64,000 nucleotides of DNA, taken from assembly GCA_002353815.1 (NCBI GenBank), contig DEKK01000005.1, positions 76,671 through 140,670 on the forward strand. Direction: 5' to 3'. This document shows positions 35,422 to 44,580 of the stretch, piece after piece; the stretch's first letter is position 1; each line of letters starts with the position of its first letter. The translations under genes were made by a program, and so were the position numbers. The notes beneath the pieces were generated by a model that was not told the origin of the DNA, did no database searches, and saw only the letters and a program-made list of their open reading frames with translations. Origin of the DNA: Bifidobacteriaceae bacterium UBA2724 (lineage in GTDB: Bacteria; Actinomycetota; Actinomycetes; Actinomycetales; Bifidobacteriaceae).

Positions 35422-36870
35422 TCACAGTTTGCCGACCGCGTTTGCGAGCGCGAACTCGTCGGAAGACACAGCCCACGCGACGGCGGGGTCCTGGCACACG
35501 GTGGCGAAGAACACGACCGACCCGTCGCTGAGCATGATGGTGCCCGTCAAGGCGCGCGCGTTCTCCAGCGTGCCGGTCTTCAGACGCTCCAGGCCAAACG
35601 TGGGCGCCTCGAAACCAGCCCTGGGCTTGTCGATTCCGGGAACGAGCATGGCGTTCATCATCGGCGACGCGTCCGAATCCTCATCAAGTACGAGATCCCG
35701 CTCGACCTGGGCCAGGGTGAGCGCCGCGATGCGCGTGCCCTGCGTCAGGCCCGAGCAGTCCTTAAGAGACAGGCCGTCCGAGAAAATCCCCGCGGCCTTC
35801 ACCGTGTCGGTGACCGCCTGAGCCGCGCCCGCCGGCGAATTCTCATATCCCATCTTCAGCGCGATGAGACGTCCGAATTCCTCGGCGAGGGTGTTCCATG
35901 AATTCTTGAGCATCACCCGCATGACCTCGTAAAGCGGGGCTGACGAGACGGACGCGATCTGCGTCGCGTCGTCAGGCGTCGTGACGGATTCCGGATTGTC
36001 GGCGTTCGACACCGTCACGCCGACGCCCGACAGCTGGCTGGCGAATTCCTTGGCGACGTTCAGGGCCGCGGTCGCCGTTTTCGGAGGATACGCGGAATCC
36101 TGCACGTCGAGGTTCTCGGGCACGTAGGTGCCCCACTGGCGGTCCATGTCGATGGCCATCGAGGCCATGGGCATCTCGAATATATAGTCCTGGTTGTTGC
36201 TGTCGATTCCGTCAGGTAGGCGTTTGTCGCCGAACAGCGTGTCGTCGTATTCCAATGTGACCTGCGACACGCCCTGGTCCTCGAGCGCCGACGCGGTTTC
36301 TTTCACCAGCGTGGCGATTCCGGCGCGGCCGTTGACATGATTGGGGTCGTTCTCGCCTCTGCCCAGCAGCAGGTCCCCGTTGCCTTTCAGCACGATCGTG
36401 GCTTTCCCATCCGTCACGTCGCCATCCACCAGCACCTGCGTGTCGAGCGTCTGGTAGAGATCAAGCTGCCTGGTTGCGGCGAACGCCGTGAGGGTCTTGG
36501 TCGTCGAGGCGGGTTCGCGGGCGGTCTCGGCGTCATGTTCGGCGATCCGGTTGCCATTGATGTCGAGGAAGACCGCGGAATACGTCGTGCCGATGTCGGC
36601 GCTCTGCGTGAACGCATCGAACTGCTGCTTGATGGCCGCCGCCATGCCGGCCGACACACCGGAGCCGTCCTGGGTGAAGTTCGGTGCGAGGGTCGCCGCA
36701 GCCTTGGCAGTGCGGATGGAGAGGCGATAGGTCATGGTCTCGGAGCCTTGCTGACGGTACCTGCTGCCCGCCATGACCAATCCGGAGAACACAAGCACGG
36801 AAGCGACACATGCGGAGATGATCCGAATCAGGATCAGAGGCACCCCTTGTCTTTTTTCAGCGTGTTTCAT
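35422..36870 (-). CDS. dacB: D-alanyl-D-alanine carboxypeptidase (PBP4/DacB type)
   Basis: Trims peptidoglycan stem peptides outside the membrane. 482 residues with an N-terminal membrane anchor (LILIRIISACVASVLVFSGLV) and the three penicillin-binding motifs: nucleophile S122 in STTK, SWN within KNSWNTLAEEF, and KTG in LKTGTLENA. The domain between motifs 1 and 2 is large, as in class C PBPs. The ATG at 36870 follows GGGGGAA. It heads the group running into hpt-ftsH. Confidence 0.92.
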   Translation of the reverse strand: MKHAEKRQGVPLILIRIISACVASVLVFSGLVMAGSRYRQQGSETMTYRLSIRTAKAAATLAPNFTQDGSGVSAGMAAAIKQQFDAFTQSADIGTTYSAVFLDINGNRIAEHDAETAREPASTTKTLTAFAATRQLDLYQTLDTQVLVDGDVTDGKATIVLKGNGDLLLGRGENDPNHVNGRAGIATLVKETASALEDQGVSQVTLEYDDTLFGDKRLPDGIDSNNQDYIFEMPMASMAIDMDRQWGTYVPENLDVQDSAYPPKTATAALNVAKEFASQLSGVGVTVSNADNPESVTTPDDATQIASVSSAPLYEVMRVMLKNSWNTLAEEFGRLIALKMGYENSPAGAAQAVTDTVKAAGIFSDGLSLKDCSGLTQGTRIAALTLAQVERDLVLDEDSDASPMMNAMLVPGIDKPRAGFEAPTFGLERLKTGTLENARALTGTIMLSDGSVVFFATVCQDPAVAWAVSSDEFALANAVGKL

Positions 36871-37031
36871 GCATTCCCCCAGTGGAAACAGGCGTATGGC
36901 AAATACTCAACGACACCGTGAACTTTACCGCGGTCAGCATACATCGCGGCGCATCGCGCCGCTGCGCCGACGGCGGTCGCATACGGAACCGTTCGGCGCG
37001 ACAGGGGACGCAGGACAGTGCGAACGGCCAG

Positions 37032-38300
37032 TCATTCGTCCCCTTCGCCCATCTCTTCGGCCACCACTTCTTTCGATGCGCCTTGGTGCGCGATCGGCTT
37101 CCATTCGGGTTTCGAGAAGATGGCGACGAACGAAATCGGCACATAGCTCAGCATGTACACGGGGAAACTCAGGCAGTACGCCACGAGCTCGCGGTTCGTG
37201 GCACCGATCTTGTCACGTTCGAAAATCGAAGTGATTGCGGCCAGGAGCATGAGAGTGAGCAAAGATTCCACCAACGCCAGGCCCCACACGCGCATGATGC
37301 CCAGCTGGCTCTGCCACGTCACGAACCCGCAGGCGGCGAAGATCAGTCCCAGCACGATGCGAATGATGGTGACCAATGTGAGCGGGCAGATCATGAGCGA
37401 CAGATCCACCGCCGAGAAATCGCGTTCCCGGATCGCATATTTGATGAGTTCCAGACCGTAGTAACGGAACACCTGCAGGAACCCCTTGCTCCACCGCACG
37501 CGCTGACGCCACGACTGCGCAAAGGTGACGGGCTGCTCGTCATACAGCATCGCCTTGCCGCAATACCCGATGGTGTCGCCGTGAAGGATCGTGTCCATGG
37601 TGAATTCGAGGTCTTCGGTGAGCAGATGGAACTTCCAGCCCTTGTTGCGCTCCATGATCTTGCGCGAAAACAGGAACCCCGTGCCTCCCACGTGGCAGCT
37701 GGTGCCCAGCACGTGGCGCGTGCCGTTGAGAAATCGCCCCTCGCGCACGAACCACAGCGCCGAACCCGACGACACCCAGTTTTCCGAGAAATTCACGGAA
37801 TTGCGGTAGCTGGTGAGCGCCTGGAAGCCCGCATGAAAAGCCTTGTTCATCTCTTCGACGTAATGCTTGTCGAGCAGGTTGTCGGCGTCGAAGACCATGT
37901 AGGCGTCGTATTTCTCGGAGGCGCCGGATTCGCGGATGGTGTCGAGCAGATAGGTGAGCGCGTAGCCTTTGCCGATCTGCTCCTTGTTGAAGCGCTCGAC
38001 CACGTGGCATCCCATGTCGCGGCACAGCTGGGCGGTGTTGTCGTCGCAGTTGTCGGCGACGACCCAGATGTCGATTTTCTCTTCCGGATACGTCTGGTGG
38101 TGGATGCAGTTGATGAGGTTGCCGATGACCTTCGCTTCGTTGCGCGCCGAAATCAGCACGCAGTAGTTCTTGTCGAATGGCGCGTCGGGGTAGTCCACCG
38201 TCTTGGCGAAGGCCCCGATGACGATGCACACGACCTGGTACACCATGACCAAGGTGCCGATGATGCCGATGATGATGTCGAGAAATGTGAGAAGACCCAT
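37032..38300 (-). CDS. Membrane-bound family 2 glycosyltransferase
   Basis: A processive-type GT2 enzyme of 422 residues. It has an N-terminal membrane helix, a GT-A domain with NYCVLISARNEAKVI, the metal motif DADN, the acceptor motif TEDLEF and QRVRWSKG (QxxRW), then three or four C-terminal membrane helices and an acidic tail. Such enzymes make extracellular or cell-wall polysaccharide. The start chosen overlaps the permease stop as TGATG, with AAGGA 9 nt before it; an ATG three codons upstream is possible. Confidence 0.88.
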   Translation of the reverse strand: MGLLTFLDIIIGIIGTLVMVYQVVCIVIGAFAKTVDYPDAPFDKNYCVLISARNEAKVIGNLINCIHHQTYPEEKIDIWVVADNCDDNTAQLCRDMGCHVVERFNKEQIGKGYALTYLLDTIRESGASEKYDAYMVFDADNLLDKHYVEEMNKAFHAGFQALTSYRNSVNFSENWVSSGSALWFVREGRFLNGTRHVLGTSCHVGGTGFLFSRKIMERNKGWKFHLLTEDLEFTMDTILHGDTIGYCGKAMLYDEQPVTFAQSWRQRVRWSKGFLQVFRYYGLELIKYAIRERDFSAVDLSLMICPLTLVTIIRIVLGLIFAACGFVTWQSQLGIMRVWGLALVESLLTLMLLAAITSIFERDKIGATNRELVAYCLSFPVYMLSYVPISFVAIFSKPEWKPIAHQGASKEVVAEEMGEGDE

Positions 38301-39985
38301 CAGTTCCATTCCTTGCGAGCGCTGTGGCCCTTGCGCGGTTTCGCCGGCGCGGGGTGGTCGAAGCTCGAGCGGTGGGCGGATCCGCCGTTGTCTCCGTCTC
38401 CGTCGCCGCTGCCGCCCTCGTCGTCACGGGAGCCGGTGCCGTTGGCGTCGTCGTCGGCGTGCGTTCCGCCATCGGACCACGATCCGCCCTTGGAGTCCTT
38501 GCGGAACTTGGACTTTTCGGGGGCCGGCCCCTGTTCGTTGCGATGCCGCAGCCCCTCCGTCACATCGGTGGTGTCGAGGTCGCCGTCGTCCGTCGCCGTG
38601 TCGTCGGGACCGGGCGCGTGTTGCGGTATCGCGACGGTTTCGGAATCGTCCTGGTCGTCGCGACCGTCCGGTGCAAACACATCCGTGCCGAATTCGTCCT
38701 CAAGCAGCTGCTGGTACTCGTCCTCGACGGTGGCATGCTTCGACGAGCCCCGCGCGACGCGCGGCAGGCGGTCGGCGACGGGCTTGATGATGCGTTCGTT
38801 GACCGTTTCGGCGCCCTGCACCATCGCGGATTTCCTGACTGTCTTCTGGTCGTTGAGCAAAGGTGAGTCAATCAGGTCATAGTGCTTCGTGTACATCTTG
38901 AACAGCACCTGGATCGACGCCCACACGGGCAGTGCGAGGAACGCGCCCAGCGCGCCGAACAGATAGCCGAACAGCACGACGACGAGGAATGCGACGGCAG
39001 GGTTGATGTCCATGGTGCGCTGCGATATCTTCGGCGACAGCAACAGGTTCTCGATTTGCTGGTAGATGACGATGTAGACCACGACGATGATGGCGTATTT
39101 GAGGCCGTTGGTCGTCAGCACCGACAGCACGGGGATCGCGCCGCCGATGTATGTGCCGATCGTCGGCACGAACTGCGACACCAGGCCGCAGAACAGCGAC
39201 AGCGGCAGCCAGTACGGCACGCCCATGAAGACGAGGAACACCGACATGCAAGCGCTCGAGATCAGCGCGAGGATGATGCGCGAATACAGGAAGTTCGAGA
39301 TCTGGTCCTGCAGCACGGTCCACGTGACGAGGAACTTTTTCTGCGACCTCGGCGACATGTAGCGGCAGAAGGACTTGCGCATGGAGGGGGCGCACGCCGA
39401 CATGTAATAAGTGACGAGCAGCACGGTGAAGACTGCGAAGACCGCGCCTCCGACCGACGTGACGTATTTCCACGCCTGGCCGGCGTATTGCTCCATGTTG
39501 TTGGTGTGGCTCTGGACCCATTTGAGAATCGTGTCGCCGAGGTCTTCCATCTGGGGCAGTTGGTACCCGAACTGGCTCTTGACCCAGTTCCCAATGGTGA
39601 GGTAGGTGTTCGGCAGGGAGGCGATCATCTGTATGACCTGCTGCACGAACATCTGGCCGAATTCCACACAGAGCGCGACGACGGCCACGCACACGCCGAT
39701 GAGGGTTACGCCGGACGCCGCGCCGCGCCTCCATCCGTGTTTGACGAGTTTTTCGACGATCGGGTTCATCGCCAATGCGACGAAGATGGAAATCACGACG
39801 ATGAGGACCAACGGCTGGATGCTCGCCCAGGCGTTCCACACCCAGACGCTCAGAAAGACGGCGATGGCGATATAGAGCAGTCCGCGGCCGAACCATTCCG
39901 GAGGTCGGCGCGGGTCGCCCTTGCTGGGAAACAGCGAGGCCAGGTCAATCTGCGTGGTCTTCGGCTCTTCATCATCAGGTTGCAT
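38300..39985 (-). CDS. AI-2E family permease with acidic tail
   Basis: A 561-residue membrane protein of the AI-2E (PerM-like) family: paired N-terminal helices (GLLYIAIAVFLSVWVWNAW and LVLIVVISIFVALAMNPIVE), an external helical region at 130-185, and a C-terminal helix cluster including PTIGTYIGGAIPVLSV and PAVAFLVVVLFGYLFGALGAF. The last 160 residues are a disordered Asp/Gly/Lys-rich cytoplasmic tail. Substrate unknown; relatives are linked to sodium/proton exchange or signal export. The start at 39985 is chosen because CATAAT ends 7 nt upstream (leaderless pattern); an ATG at 39994 is the alternative. The 3' end overlaps the glycosyltransferase start. Confidence 0.87.
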   Translation of the reverse strand: MQPDDEEPKTTQIDLASLFPSKGDPRRPPEWFGRGLLYIAIAVFLSVWVWNAWASIQPLVLIVVISIFVALAMNPIVEKLVKHGWRRGAASGVTLIGVCVAVVALCVEFGQMFVQQVIQMIASLPNTYLTIGNWVKSQFGYQLPQMEDLGDTILKWVQSHTNNMEQYAGQAWKYVTSVGGAVFAVFTVLLVTYYMSACAPSMRKSFCRYMSPRSQKKFLVTWTVLQDQISNFLYSRIILALISSACMSVFLVFMGVPYWLPLSLFCGLVSQFVPTIGTYIGGAIPVLSVLTTNGLKYAIIVVVYIVIYQQIENLLLSPKISQRTMDINPAVAFLVVVLFGYLFGALGAFLALPVWASIQVLFKMYTKHYDLIDSPLLNDQKTVRKSAMVQGAETVNERIIKPVADRLPRVARGSSKHATVEDEYQQLLEDEFGTDVFAPDGRDDQDDSETVAIPQHAPGPDDTATDDGDLDTTDVTEGLRHRNEQGPAPEKSKFRKDSKGGSWSDGGTHADDDANGTGSRDDEGGSGDGDGDNGGSAHRSSFDHPAPAKPRKGHSARKEWN

Positions 39986-40178
39986 ATGGCTCATTATGGC
40001 ATTACGACGCGCCAAAGTGCGCTTATCACGACTCTTCCACGCCTTCATCACAGGTGGCAATCCGCCGCGCTGACGCGTTGCGCAGAGCATGCCGGCGCTT
40101 TGCGCAGACCATGTGAGCGTTCACGTACAAGACGCCTAGCGGGCCTCGCCTTTTCTCGCAATCCACTATTGTGAAAGC

Positions 40179-41123
40179 ATGCTTTCAGTTTCGCTAGTGA
40201 TTCCTGCATGGAACGAATCAGAGCGCATCGTCGACTGCCTTAATTGTTGTGTCAGGCAGACGATGCCCGCCAAGGAAATCATCGTCGTCGACAACAAATC
40301 CACCGACGACACCCGCCAGATAGTGCAGGACTTCATCGACAGCCACCCCCACTCCAACGTCATCCTCATGGAGCAGGATGCCGAGCAGGGGCTCATTCCG
40401 ACGCGCAATTACGGGCTCGACCATGCCACCGGCGATGTGCTGGGGCGCTTCGACGCCGACTGCATGATCAAGCCGGATTGGGTCGAGGTCGTCTCCGGGG
40501 TCTTCACCGAAGACGAGGACGCCATGGGCTGCACCGGCCCCGTGGCTTACTACGACATGCCCGCGCGCAAGTTCGGGCTGAAAGGCGACAACACGATCCG
40601 CCGGCGCATCTACCGCGCAGACGGCTCGCATCCGCTGCTTTTCGGATCCAACATGGCGCTGCGCGCAACCGCGTGGAAGCGCATCCGCACCGAGGTCTGC
40701 CGCGACAAGGCGGACGTCATGCACGAAGACATCGACATCTCGCTGCATCTCATCGGCGACGATCTGAAAACCGTGTATTGCCCGCGCATGATCGCCGGCA
40801 TGTCGGCGCGGCGCATCGATTCGAAACCCGACAGCTTCCTGGCGTACATGCGCCGCTTCAAAAACACATTCAACGCGCACCCCCAGCACTGGCGGCAGCA
40901 CAAGCCCGAGATCACGTTCCGCGCACTGTATCCAGTGCTGCACGTGTTCTATCCGCAGTACCAGCGCTATCTGAAGATGGCACGGATCGACCCCGCCGAG
41001 CGTGTCTGGCTCGACGAACAGATGGAGCTTGCCGAGAAGGCATGCCTCGAGTGGCCCCAGGACGAGAACGCGGATCTGGCGCCGAAAGACAGCGGGGCCG
41101 GCGAGGGCGACAACGCCGAGTAG
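40179..41123 (+). CDS. Family 2 glycosyltransferase
   Basis: A 314-residue soluble or peripheral GT-A enzyme. It has the opening SLVIPAWNESERIVDCLNCC, nucleotide-binding VVDNKSTDDT, the metal motif DADCM (in GRFDADCMIKP) and the acceptor motif MHEDIDISLHL. No membrane helix is seen, so it may act on a lipid-linked or cytoplasmic acceptor. A TATTGT box ends 6 nt before the ATG, suggesting a leaderless start. A 14-bp hairpin terminator follows. Confidence 0.88.
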   Translation: MLSVSLVIPAWNESERIVDCLNCCVRQTMPAKEIIVVDNKSTDDTRQIVQDFIDSHPHSNVILMEQDAEQGLIPTRNYGLDHATGDVLGRFDADCMIKPDWVEVVSGVFTEDEDAMGCTGPVAYYDMPARKFGLKGDNTIRRRIYRADGSHPLLFGSNMALRATAWKRIRTEVCRDKADVMHEDIDISLHLIGDDLKTVYCPRMIAGMSARRIDSKPDSFLAYMRRFKNTFNAHPQHWRQHKPEITFRALYPVLHVFYPQYQRYLKMARIDPAERVWLDEQMELAEKACLEWPQDENADLAPKDSGAGEGDNAE

Positions 41124-41152
41124 GCGTGCGGGGTCCATCGGCAAGCGAACGA

Positions 41153-41198
41153 ACGAAACGGGACGCACTGCACGATGCGCAGGAGCGTCCCGTTTCGT
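41153..41198 (+). terminator. Terminator of glycosyltransferase gene
   Basis: A perfect 14-bp stem (ACGAAACGGGACGC at 41153-41166 with GCGTCCCGTTTCGT at 41185-41198) lies 30 bp after the stop. Confidence 0.75.
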
Positions 41199-41323
41199 AT
41201 TCAGCGCGATGGCTGCGGCGCCCCGTCATCCCATGGAGACAGCAGGGCGCCGTCAACGTCCATCCGACCTCGCCTGCGTCACGAAACACCGACGTTTCGC
41301 GACGCCGCGAGCGCCGCGGTGCG

Positions 41324-42481
41324 TCACATCAGCGACGTGTAGATGGCGAGGATGTCTTCCTCCGTGGCCTTGCGTGGATTGCCGGGCGTGCACACATCGT
41401 TGAACGCGTCATGCGCCAGCGGCTTGAGGTCGGCCTCGGTGGCGCCCACCTGCGAGATCTTCGTCGGGTTGCCCAGATCGACGGTGAGCTTGTGGACCGC
41501 CGTCACGGCTTCGTCGCGCACGGTGGCGATGTCACCGGTGTAGGCGTCGGCGACGCCGAAGGCGTCTGCGATGTCACGGTACTTCTCGCCCGTGTATTCC
41601 TTGTTGTAGTCCATCACCGGGGCGAGCAGGATGCCGTTCGCCACGCCGTGCGCCGCACCCAGGCGGCCGCCCAGCGGATGCGCCATGCCATGCACCAGGC
41701 CGAGGCCGACGTTGGAGTAGGCCATGCCGGTGATGTAGCTCGAATACGCCATCTGTTCGCCTGCCGCGACGTCGCCTTCGACGGACTTCGCAAGGTTGTG
41801 CGCGGTCATGCGGATGGACTGCAGGCTCAGGCAGTCGGACAGGCTCCAGGCGCCGGGCGTGACGAAGCCCTCGATGGCGTGGGTCAGGGCGTCGAGGCCG
41901 GTGGCGACCTTGAGGCCGCGCGGCATGCCGTCGGTCAGGTCCGGGTCCACGAATGCGACGACGGGGATGTCATGCGGGTCGACGGCGACGAACTTGCGCT
42001 TGCGGGCGGTGTCGGTGATGACGTAGTTGATCGTGGTCTCCGAAGCGGTGCCTGCGGTTGTCGGCACGCCGAAGATCGGGACCGACGGGTTCTTGGTGTC
42101 GGCCACGCCCTCGAGGCTCAGCACATCGGCGAACTCCGGGTTGGCGGCGACGATGCCGATGCCCTTGCAGGTGTCCTGCGGCGAACCGCCGCCCAGGCCG
42201 ATGAGGAAGTCGGCGCCGGACGCCTTGAACTTCTCGACGCCATCCTGAATGCATTCAACCGGCGGGTTCGGCTTCACGTTCGTGAACACCTCGTAGGGCA
42301 TGCCTGCGGCATCAAGCACGTCGAGCACCTTCTTGGCGGTGCCGACGGCCGGATCGGCGAGCACGGGATCGGTGACCACGAAGGCCTTCGTGAATCCACG
42401 GGACTTCGCGGCGCCGGGGATTTCCTTGATGGCGCCACGACCGAAATAAGCCGTCTGGTTGAAAATCATCCTGTAGACCAT
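41324..42481 (-). CDS. fucO: Iron-containing alcohol dehydrogenase, lactaldehyde reductase type
   Basis: A 385-residue group III alcohol dehydrogenase that reduces lactaldehyde to 1,2-propanediol in fucose/rhamnose use, with NAD(H). The NAD loop is GGGSPQDTCKGIGI. Iron ligands fall in GLDALTHAIEGF and HGMAHPLGG to GAAHGVANG. The opening YRMIFNQTAYFGRGAI is typical of FucO. The ATG at 42481 follows AAAGGAG. A -10-like TATACAAT (minus strand, 42689-42696) lies about 210 bp upstream in an otherwise empty region. The substrate assignment rests on family resemblance. Confidence 0.88.
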   Translation of the reverse strand: MVYRMIFNQTAYFGRGAIKEIPGAAKSRGFTKAFVVTDPVLADPAVGTAKKVLDVLDAAGMPYEVFTNVKPNPPVECIQDGVEKFKASGADFLIGLGGGSPQDTCKGIGIVAANPEFADVLSLEGVADTKNPSVPIFGVPTTAGTASETTINYVITDTARKRKFVAVDPHDIPVVAFVDPDLTDGMPRGLKVATGLDALTHAIEGFVTPGAWSLSDCLSLQSIRMTAHNLAKSVEGDVAAGEQMAYSSYITGMAYSNVGLGLVHGMAHPLGGRLGAAHGVANGILLAPVMDYNKEYTGEKYRDIADAFGVADAYTGDIATVRDEAVTAVHKLTVDLGNPTKISQVGATEADLKPLAHDAFNDVCTPGNPRKATEEDILAIYTSLM

Positions 42482-42939
42482 GTCGTTCTCCTTTGAACTA
42501 TGCCGCAGCCGCGCGCACATCATGGTGGTCGCAGATCGCAGCCCACCACGGATTGCGATGGCGCGATGGCGCGTTTCTGAGCCTCGTGGGTGCCTGGCGC
42601 CCTGCGCGGACGCACTGATGACGCGCGGCAACGCGGTGTGCTGGTTGCGCTCGCGAAGCTCGGCCGACGCCTGTGTCGGTGTGCTCTTATTGTATACAGC
42701 CGTCGCCGCAAAATCACCTGTGATCATTCGGCTGTCCACAGCAATGACAACTATGCGGACTCCCGCCGCGCGAGCCCCGTCGCACGACGTGGCGCATGGG
42801 TGCCGACGGCGAGAAAAGGGCAAGAACATGGAATGGTGAAATTGGACACGGCGACGGGTTCCGGGACGGATCGAGGAAGAAGAAAACAAGGAAAGCGAGA
42901 AGGAAAGAAAAAGACCGGCTCATCGCCGGCCTCGAATCG
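42482..42939. other. Long upstream region of fucO
   Basis: A 458-bp region with no credible gene. On the minus strand it holds a -10-like TATACAAT embedded in the near-palindrome TTGTATACAG (42690-42699), a possible operator for fucO control. At its right end is the tRNA-Glu terminator. Confidence 0.45.
42908..42931 (-). terminator. Terminator of tRNA-Glu
   Basis: On the minus strand, GGCCGGC (42931-42925) pairs with GCCGGTC (42919-42913) and is followed by TTTTTCTTT, a classic intrinsic terminator just after the tRNA. Confidence 0.85.
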
Positions 42940-43011
42940 TACCCCCTGAGAGAGTCGAACTCTCGTTGTCAGATTGAAAGTCTGGTGTCCTAACCGTTAG
43001 ACGAAGGGGGC
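42940..43011 (-). tRNA. tRNA-Glu (anticodon TTC)
   Basis: A 72-nt cloverleaf on the minus strand. Acceptor GCCCCCT pairs with AGGGGGT (one G-T pair). The anticodon loop reads CTTTCAA with anticodon TTC, and the T arm is GAGAGTTCGACTCTC. CCA is not encoded. Confidence 0.95.
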
Positions 43012-43137
43012 GCACGATGGGATAGCATACTCACACATGCGAATTCGTGCAAATCGGGGACTTTCGGCGTGGCGAGCAGACAGAGGGGCGCCGGCGCATG
43101 ACCGTGCCTCCAGCTCCACCTGCCACCGCGCCGGATG

Positions 43138-44028
43138 TCACACGGCGCGATAGGTGAAGTCGTGGATGGTGCGCCCTGCATCCAACCCTTTGCGTTCGAA
43201 ATTCGTCAGCACGCGCCCGTCGAAACGCTCGGACTCGCGGAACATGGCATGCGGCAGCTCCGCGGCGCGACCGGCGTCGCCCTTGCCCACATGTTCCACC
43301 GCGAGCGAGACCTCGCGGGTGCCGTCGTTGACGAAGCCCGGCGCCGAATCCATCACCTCATGCACATGCAGCGCGTAGTCGTCGATGTCGGTGGCGATCC
43401 GCCACACCCCGCCCGCCCGCAGCGCCTCGTGCACGTCATGCGCCAAAGCCGGCTGCACGATGCGCCGCTTGTGGTGCTTCATCTTGGGCCAGGGATCGGG
43501 GAAGAAAGTCCACACCTCCTCGAGCATCCCCGGCTCCATGACCGCGAACAGCTCGGGGGCGTTGACCTGCGCGATGCGGAGGTTGTGCAGCTTGCCGTTG
43601 CCGGCTTTGAGCAACGTGTGCGCCACGCCGGGATCATAGACCTCAAGGGCAAGATAGTTGGTCTGCGGGTCACGCGCCGCGGCGGCGGCGATGTTCTCGC
43701 CCTGCCCCGTGCCTATCTCGACGATCAGCGGATGGTCGTTGCCCCATTCTCTGCGCACGAACCCGGTGGTGAAGCGGAAATCCGGGTCCACGCTGAGGTC
43801 GCGCCCGCCGTTCGGGATGCTCAGCAGGAACTCGGGCGCATTCTCGTCCCACATGCGCTGCATGCGGTCGTCGAGATGAGAGGAGCGGCGCACGAATGAG
43901 ACGACACGCCGCTGGAAAGGCTCGGCGCTCCCCTCGCCTTGCGGCGCCGGGGCGCCATCGGCCCCCGTGACGACGTCCCGCGTCTCGTCCGCGCGCGCCG
44001 ATTCGTCTGTTTCTGCTTCGTGTGCCAT
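43138..44028 (-). CDS. trmB: tRNA (guanine-N7-)-methyltransferase
   Basis: Methylates guanosine 46 in tRNA using S-adenosylmethionine. The 296-residue protein has the SAM motif [16 protein letters not shown] and the family signature [20 protein letters not shown], with a [10 protein letters not shown] segment after it. The first 60 residues are an acidic extension with no similarity to the core. The ATG at 44028 follows AAGGA; longer frames lack a ribosome site. It lies between tRNA genes. Confidence 0.93.
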   Translation of the reverse strand: MAHEAETDESARADETRDVVTGADGAPAPQGEGSAEPFQRRVVSFVRRSSHLDDRMQRMWDENAPEFLLSIPNGGRDLSVDPDFRFTTGFVRREWGNDHPLIVEIGTGQGENIAAAAARDPQTNYLALEVYDPGVAHTLLKAGNGKLHNLRIAQVNAPELFAVMEPGMLEEVWTFFPDPWPKMKHHKRRIVQPALAHDVHEALRAGGVWRIATDIDDYALHVHEVMDSAPGFVNDGTREVSLAVEHVGKGDAGRAAELPHAMFRESERFDGRVLTNFERKGLDAGRTIHDFTYRAV

Positions 44029-44201
44029 GCCGATCCTTGGATTGCCGTGATGAATTACAGCAGAATTGTACTGTGACACGAGACCGCCGAAACATTGAAA
44101 ACAGACACGACACGCCGCACGCAAATTTTCGCGCCGTCAATTTGCGCAATCGCCGCGGTGTCTGTATTATCTCTTTTGTTGCCTGAAACAAGGTAACGGA
44201 T

Positions 44202-44275
44202 GGCTCCGTAGCTCAGTTGGTTAGAGCGCCGCCCTGTCACGGCGGAGGTCACCGGTTCAAGTCCGGCCGGAGTCG
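44202..44275 (+). tRNA. tRNA-Asp (anticodon GTC)
   Basis: A 74-nt cloverleaf: acceptor GGCTCCG with CGGAGTC, D arm AGCTCAGTTGGTTAGAGCG, anticodon arm CCGCCCTGTCACGGCGG (anticodon GTC), T arm CCGGTTCAAGTCCGG, and discriminator G as usual for Asp. CCA is not encoded. Confidence 0.95.
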
Positions 44276-44285
44276 CGAGATCAAG

Positions 44286-44309
44286 AACCCAGGTTCGCCT
44301 GGGTTTTTT
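44286..44309 (+). terminator. Terminator after tRNA-Asp
   Basis: The stem AACCCAGG/CCTGGGTT with a TTCG tetraloop is followed by a run of T. It separates tRNA-Asp from tRNA-Phe, so tRNA-Phe probably has its own promoter or is reached by readthrough. Confidence 0.88.
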
Positions 44310-44316
44310 GTTCAAT

Positions 44317-44392
44317 GGCTCTGTAGCTCAGTTGGTAGAGCGTACGACTGAAAATCGTGAGGTCAGCGGATCGATGCCGCTCGGAGCCACCA
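44317..44392 (+). tRNA. tRNA-Phe (anticodon GAA)
   Basis: A cloverleaf with acceptor GGCTCTG pairing CGGAGCC (one wobble), D arm AGCTCAGTTGGTAGAGC, anticodon loop CTGAAAA (anticodon GAA), T arm AGCGGATCGATGCCGCT and discriminator A. The terminal CCA is encoded (44390-44392), unlike the other two tRNAs here. Confidence 0.95.
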
Positions 44393-44395
44393 TTA

Positions 44396-44417
44396 CCCCG
44401 CCTCGTGCGGGGTTTTT
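44396..44417 (+). terminator. Terminator after tRNA-Phe
   Basis: A CCCCGC/GCGGGG stem with a 5-nt loop is followed by TTTTTCTTT, immediately after the encoded CCA. Confidence 0.9.
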
Positions 44418-44460
44418 CTTTATCTGCGGCTTCTCTATGCTATTTTTCTTTCTCTATGCT

Positions 44461-44505
44461 GCTTTTCCGTACGCTGCTTTTCCGTACGCGGCTTTTCCGT
44501 ACGCT
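44461..44505. repeat. 15-bp tandem repeat
   Basis: Three tandem copies of GCTTTTCCGTACGCT (the second has one change in its last base) with partial copies on both sides. They lie between the tRNA-Phe terminator and the 3' end of the membrane protein gene. Apparently non-coding. Confidence 0.85.
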
Positions 44506-44580
44506 GCTTTTTTCGATACGCAGCTTTTTCTACGCAGCCGTGTTTTCCGATGCCTGGCCGTTCCTTTCCGACGAACCTCA

